NCBI GenBank assembly: GCA_902781095.1
Contig: CACZHW010000029.1
Location: 1-33,443, forward strand
Direction of reading: 5' to 3'
Origin: an uncultured Eubacteriales bacterium
GTDB lineage: Bacteria; Bacillota; Clostridia; Christensenellales; Aristaeellaceae
DNA: 33,443 nt
The notes beneath the pieces are model-generated. The model saw nothing but the letters and a program-made list of their open reading frames with translations. It was not told where the DNA came from and searched no databases. Numbering within the stretch: position 1 is the stretch's first letter; every line of letters begins with the position of its first letter. Shown one piece after another: positions 31,127 through 33,443 of this stretch. Position numbers and translations under genes: made by a program.

Positions 31127-32104
31127 GTGGTGAACAAGCGGCAGATCGAATACATCCTGGCCGTCCTGCGGGAAGGCAGCATCACCGCGGCCAGCAAAAA
31201 GCTCTACCTCTCCCAGCCTGCCCTGTCGCAGGCGATCAAGCAGGCCGAAACCGACCTGGGCGTCGCCCTCTTCGACCGCAGCACAGACCCCATCAGCCTG
31301 ACCTACGCCGGCCAACGCTACGTGGAAGCCGCGCAGCGCATCCTGGATATCGACCGCAACCTGCGCACGGAGCTCGCCGAGAGTTCCGGCGAGGTGCACG
31401 GCCGCATGCGGCTCGGCCTCTCCAAGCAGCGGGGGCTGCAGATCCTTCCCCTCGTGGTGCCGGAATTTTCCAGGCGTTACCCGTACGTCAGCCTGCACCT
31501 GGTGGAGCACGGCAGCGACACGCTGGAGCGCCTGACCGCGGAGGGCGAATGCGACATCTCGCTGGTGACCACGAGCCGCAAATCCAACCGGCTGCACTAC
31601 GTGCTTATCGAAAGCGAAGAGGTCGTGCTGATGGCGGCGAAGGACACCGCGCTCGCCCGGGAAACGCCGGACGGCCAGCCCGTGAACATCTCCCGCGCCG
31701 AAGGAGAGCGCTTCGTGTGCATGTCGTCGGGGCACAGCGTCCGCACCATCCAGGACAGGCTCTTCGAGCGCTACCACCTCTCCCCGCGCATCCTCATGGA
31801 GACGGACAACATGGAGGTCGCCAAGCAGGTCGCCGCCCTCTCCGGGGCCGTCATGCTCATCCCCCGCGTCTACGTCATACAGGACAAGTCGCTCTCCGGC
31901 CTCGTGCAGTGCCACCCCATCCTGGACAACGACTACGAACGCCACTTCTACTTCTGCTACCGCAAGGGCATGCGCCTCACAAAATATATGGAAGATTTTA
32001 TCCGCATCGTCTGCGAAAAGCTGGAAGTTCCCTTCTCCCTGCCCGGCGAAGACGAGCCGGAACCGGAGCCCGTCCCTCATCACGTCCGGCCGACCGGCGA
32101 ATGA
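31127..32104 (+). CDS. LysR-family transcriptional regulator of the tct-cit operon
   Basis: A 325-residue LTTR. The N-terminal winged helix-turn-helix (about 4-62) includes GSITAASKKLYLSQPALSQAIKQAETDLGVALFDR. The substrate-binding domain spans about 90-295. It is transcribed divergently from tctC, the classical LTTR arrangement, so it probably activates the operon in response to citrate or a related acid. Translation starts at GTG 31127 with AAGGAGGG 8 nt upstream. The last ~20 residues are an unusual Pro/Glu-rich tail (EDEPEPEPVPHH). The effector is not known. Confidence 0.92.
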   Translation: MVNKRQIEYILAVLREGSITAASKKLYLSQPALSQAIKQAETDLGVALFDRSTDPISLTYAGQRYVEAAQRILDIDRNLRTELAESSGEVHGRMRLGLSKQRGLQILPLVVPEFSRRYPYVSLHLVEHGSDTLERLTAEGECDISLVTTSRKSNRLHYVLIESEEVVLMAAKDTALARETPDGQPVNISRAEGERFVCMSSGHSVRTIQDRLFERYHLSPRILMETDNMEVAKQVAALSGAVMLIPRVYVIQDKSLSGLVQCHPILDNDYERHFYFCYRKGMRLTKYMEDFIRIVCEKLEVPFSLPGEDEPEPEPVPHHVRPTGE

Positions 32105-32154
32105 CCGCCGCGGCCGCACAACCACCCTCGAAAGGAAAGGAAAGGAAGAAAACC

Positions 32155-32583
32155 ATGATACTGGACCGGATCGAACGTCTGCCGCTGTACGAAGCCGTCC
32201 TGCCCGGCGCCAAAGCGGCGGCCGAAGCCTTTGCCGCCGGCAAAGCGGAGGCAGCTCCCTTTGAAGTGCGCGAGAAAGCCTATGCCGCGAAGGCAGACGA
32301 CAAGCGCCGCTACGAGGTGCACGACCACACCGTCGACCTGATGATCGCCAAAGGCGGCTGCGAGGTCATCCACATCTGCCCGCAGGAGGAACTGACCCCG
32401 GCCGAGCCCCTGGCAAACGGGGCGGACGGCCGCAAGATGGATGGCGAGGTGCACGGCACGGCCGTACTGCTGCAGGAGGGATGGTTCTGCGCCATCTACC
32501 CCGGCGAGGCCCACATGGTCGCCGGCAAGCCTGGCGGCAGGGAGAGCGCCGTCGAAAAGTGGGTCGTGAAACTCCCCTGCTGA
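32155..32583 (+). CDS. YhcH/YjgK/YiaL-family protein
   Basis: A 142-residue single-domain cupin-like protein. YEVHDHTVDLMIAKGGCEVIHI (about 60-81) and CAIYPGEAHMV (about 118-128) contain the conserved acidic and histidine residues that bind a metal in this family. Members (E. coli YhcH, EbgC) are linked to sugar or sialic-acid anomer or isomer handling, but no reaction is certain. It is 50 nt downstream of lysR on the same strand, behind a purine-rich GGAAAGGAAAGG site. Why it sits beside tricarboxylate genes is unclear. Confidence 0.85.
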   Translation: MILDRIERLPLYEAVLPGAKAAAEAFAAGKAEAAPFEVREKAYAAKADDKRRYEVHDHTVDLMIAKGGCEVIHICPQEELTPAEPLANGADGRKMDGEVHGTAVLLQEGWFCAIYPGEAHMVAGKPGGRESAVEKWVVKLPC

Positions 32584-32599
32584 CGCCCGCCCTTTCCCG

Positions 32600-32628
32600 T
32601 TGTCGTTTGCACGGGACCGTGATACAAT
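32600..32628 (+). promoter_or_regulatory. Sigma-A promoter of the phosphoribosyltransferase-like gene
   Basis: TTGTCG (32600-32605) and TACAAT (32623-32628) have a 17-bp spacer, 36 bp before the start codon. Confidence 0.7.
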
Positions 32629-32664
32629 CTGTACAGCAAAAGAAATCTCTCGGAGGTGTTAACC

Positions 32665-33306
32665 ATGGCGATTCAGCTGATCCAGTATCCCAAGACGACC
32701 TCGAACCTGCCCCTGCGCGTGGCGCACGGCCACTTCGCCACCAGCCACAGCCACATCAACTACTACATCGATCTCACGATGACCAAGCACCGCCTCTCCG
32801 AGGCCCGTCAGGCCGCGGCGGAGCTCGCGGGCAACTTCAAGCCCTCCACCATCGTGGATTCCATCCTCTGCCTGGACGGGACGGAAGTCATCGGCGCCTG
32901 CATGGCCAACGAGCTGACCCGGGCGGGCTACACCAACATGAACTCCCACCGTACCATCTATGTCGTCACCCCGGAACACACCTCCGGCAGCCAGCTGATC
33001 TTCCGCGACAACTCCGCGCCGATGATCGTGGGCAAGCACGTGCTGGTGCTCGCCGCCTCCGTCACCACGGGGTACACCGCGCAGGCCGCCATCGAGGCCA
33101 TCCGGTACTATCACGGCATCCCGACGGGCATCTGCGCCATCTTCTCCTGCGTGGACGAGTGCGAGGGCTTCCCCATCAATTCCATCTTCAGCACCCGCAA
33201 CGTGCTGGACGACTACCAGAGCACCAACAGCCACGACTGCCCGCTGTGCAAGGCCGGCGTGCGCATCGACGGCATGGTCAACTCCCACGGCATCTCCAGC
33301 TTTTGA
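32665..33306 (+). CDS. Orotate phosphoribosyltransferase-like protein
   Basis: A 213-residue type I phosphoribosyltransferase-fold protein. The PRPP-loop region reads VLVLAASVTTGYTAQAAIEAI (about 124-144). The two acidic residues normally found before the TG (DD or DE) are Ala-Ala here, so ordinary transferase activity is doubtful. The C-terminal DCPLCKAGVRI matches a segment seen in OPRT-like proteins. It could be a regulator or an inactive paralogue rather than PyrE. ATG 32665 has GGAGG 8 nt upstream; the Met three codons earlier overlaps that site. It has its own promoter. Confidence 0.7.
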   Translation: MAIQLIQYPKTTSNLPLRVAHGHFATSHSHINYYIDLTMTKHRLSEARQAAAELAGNFKPSTIVDSILCLDGTEVIGACMANELTRAGYTNMNSHRTIYVVTPEHTSGSQLIFRDNSAPMIVGKHVLVLAASVTTGYTAQAAIEAIRYYHGIPTGICAIFSCVDECEGFPINSIFSTRNVLDDYQSTNSHDCPLCKAGVRIDGMVNSHGISSF

Positions 33307-33350
33307 TTCGCAGAAAACAAGGGTATACAAATCGGGCTGCCATTCTGAAG

Positions 33351-33443
33351 TGAACCCCAAAAGTTAGACAAAAGTTTTAAGCTAAGCAGCCTGAAGGGTC
33401 TGATGCCTGTGTTGAGCAGGTGTCAGGCCCTTTAGTTTTAGCT
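33351..33443. mobile_element. End of an IS3-family insertion sequence (truncated by window)
   Basis: The sequence from 33351 begins TGAACCCCAAAAGTTAGAC, which has the TG start and CCCCAAAAGTTAGAC core of IS3-family (IS150-like) terminal repeats. The transposase C-terminus lies just inside on the minus strand. The far end and any target duplication are outside the window. The 44 nt between the preceding gene and this end hold nothing recognisable. Confidence 0.8.
33382..33443 (-). CDS. IS3-family transposase OrfB, C-terminal end (partial)
   Basis: The last 19 codons are visible, reading LKLKGLTPAQHRHQTLQAA and then TAG at 33382-33384. This GLTPAQHR-type tail closes IS3-family OrfB transposases, after the DDE catalytic core. 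The rest of the gene extends beyond the window's right edge. Confidence 0.8.
   Translation of the reverse strand, partial: LKLKGLTPAQHRHQTLQAA

Noticed and set aside
1..33443. tRNA, rRNA, known riboswitches or a replication origin.
   Set aside because: No cloverleaf, rRNA-like block, recognisable riboswitch core or DnaA-box cluster was noticed by eye; a covariance-model search would be decisive.

Overview
The window looks like a chromosomal segment of an anaerobic, gut-type Bacillota (Clostridia), probably an uncultured lineage. The evidence is strong GGAGG-type ribosome binding sites, sigma-A promoters with 17-bp spacers, an ECF-type promoter, a CcpA-like cre site, and short Gram-positive style signal peptides. 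Most of the window is GC-rich. The assignment is an inference; there is no rRNA or other phylogenetic marker here.

Layout. (1) 130-2660: deoC plus a methyltransferase, divergent from a DMT-family exporter; both promoters are readable between them. (2) 2909-14344: an ECF sigma factor and its translationally coupled membrane anti-sigma factor, followed by a tandem array of secreted paralogues of unknown function (4694-5827; a split copy 5845-5994 + 11071-11994; 12022-13176; 13217-14344). (3) The split copy is interrupted by a block of about 5.08 kb (5995-11070). Its ends carry 15-bp inverted repeats (14/15 identical), each exactly 11 nt from a shared GA dinucleotide. Removing the block restores a 357-codon reading frame. 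This geometry fits the two halves of a large-serine-recombinase attP site. The cargo is a YwnB-like reductase with a YwnA-like Rrf2 regulator and matching operators, a serine-recombinase C-terminal remnant, and an arsenic operon (arsR, ACR3, ArsP-like permease, thioredoxin-like protein). (4) 14450-20857, all on the minus strand: MATE exporter, Fe-S aldo/keto reductase, an AT-rich membrane protein, a GH13 oligo-1,6-glucosidase and a split chromate transporter pair. (5) 20940-30863: a long minus-strand tricarboxylate operon, tctC-tctB-tctA-citD-citE-citF-CitMHS transporter-aconitase-family hydratase, with GC-rich hairpins between modules. A divergent LysR regulator at 31127 has a well-placed operator, and there is a cre-like site in the leader. 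(6) 32155-33306: a YhcH/YiaL-type protein and an orotate-phosphoribosyltransferase-like protein. (7) The right edge enters an IS3-family element (33351 onward).

How the genes work together. The tricarboxylate operon can import citrate-like acids by two routes (TctABC and CitMHS), interconvert them with the hydratase, and cleave citrate to acetate and oxaloacetate with citrate lyase. The lyase maturation genes (citC, citX, citG) are not in the window. The sigma/anti-sigma pair with its secreted paralogue array is the best candidate for an undescribed system: an envelope-stress or signal-responsive regulon whose outputs are families of exported proteins. The 5-kb insertion is the best candidate for an undescribed mobile element.
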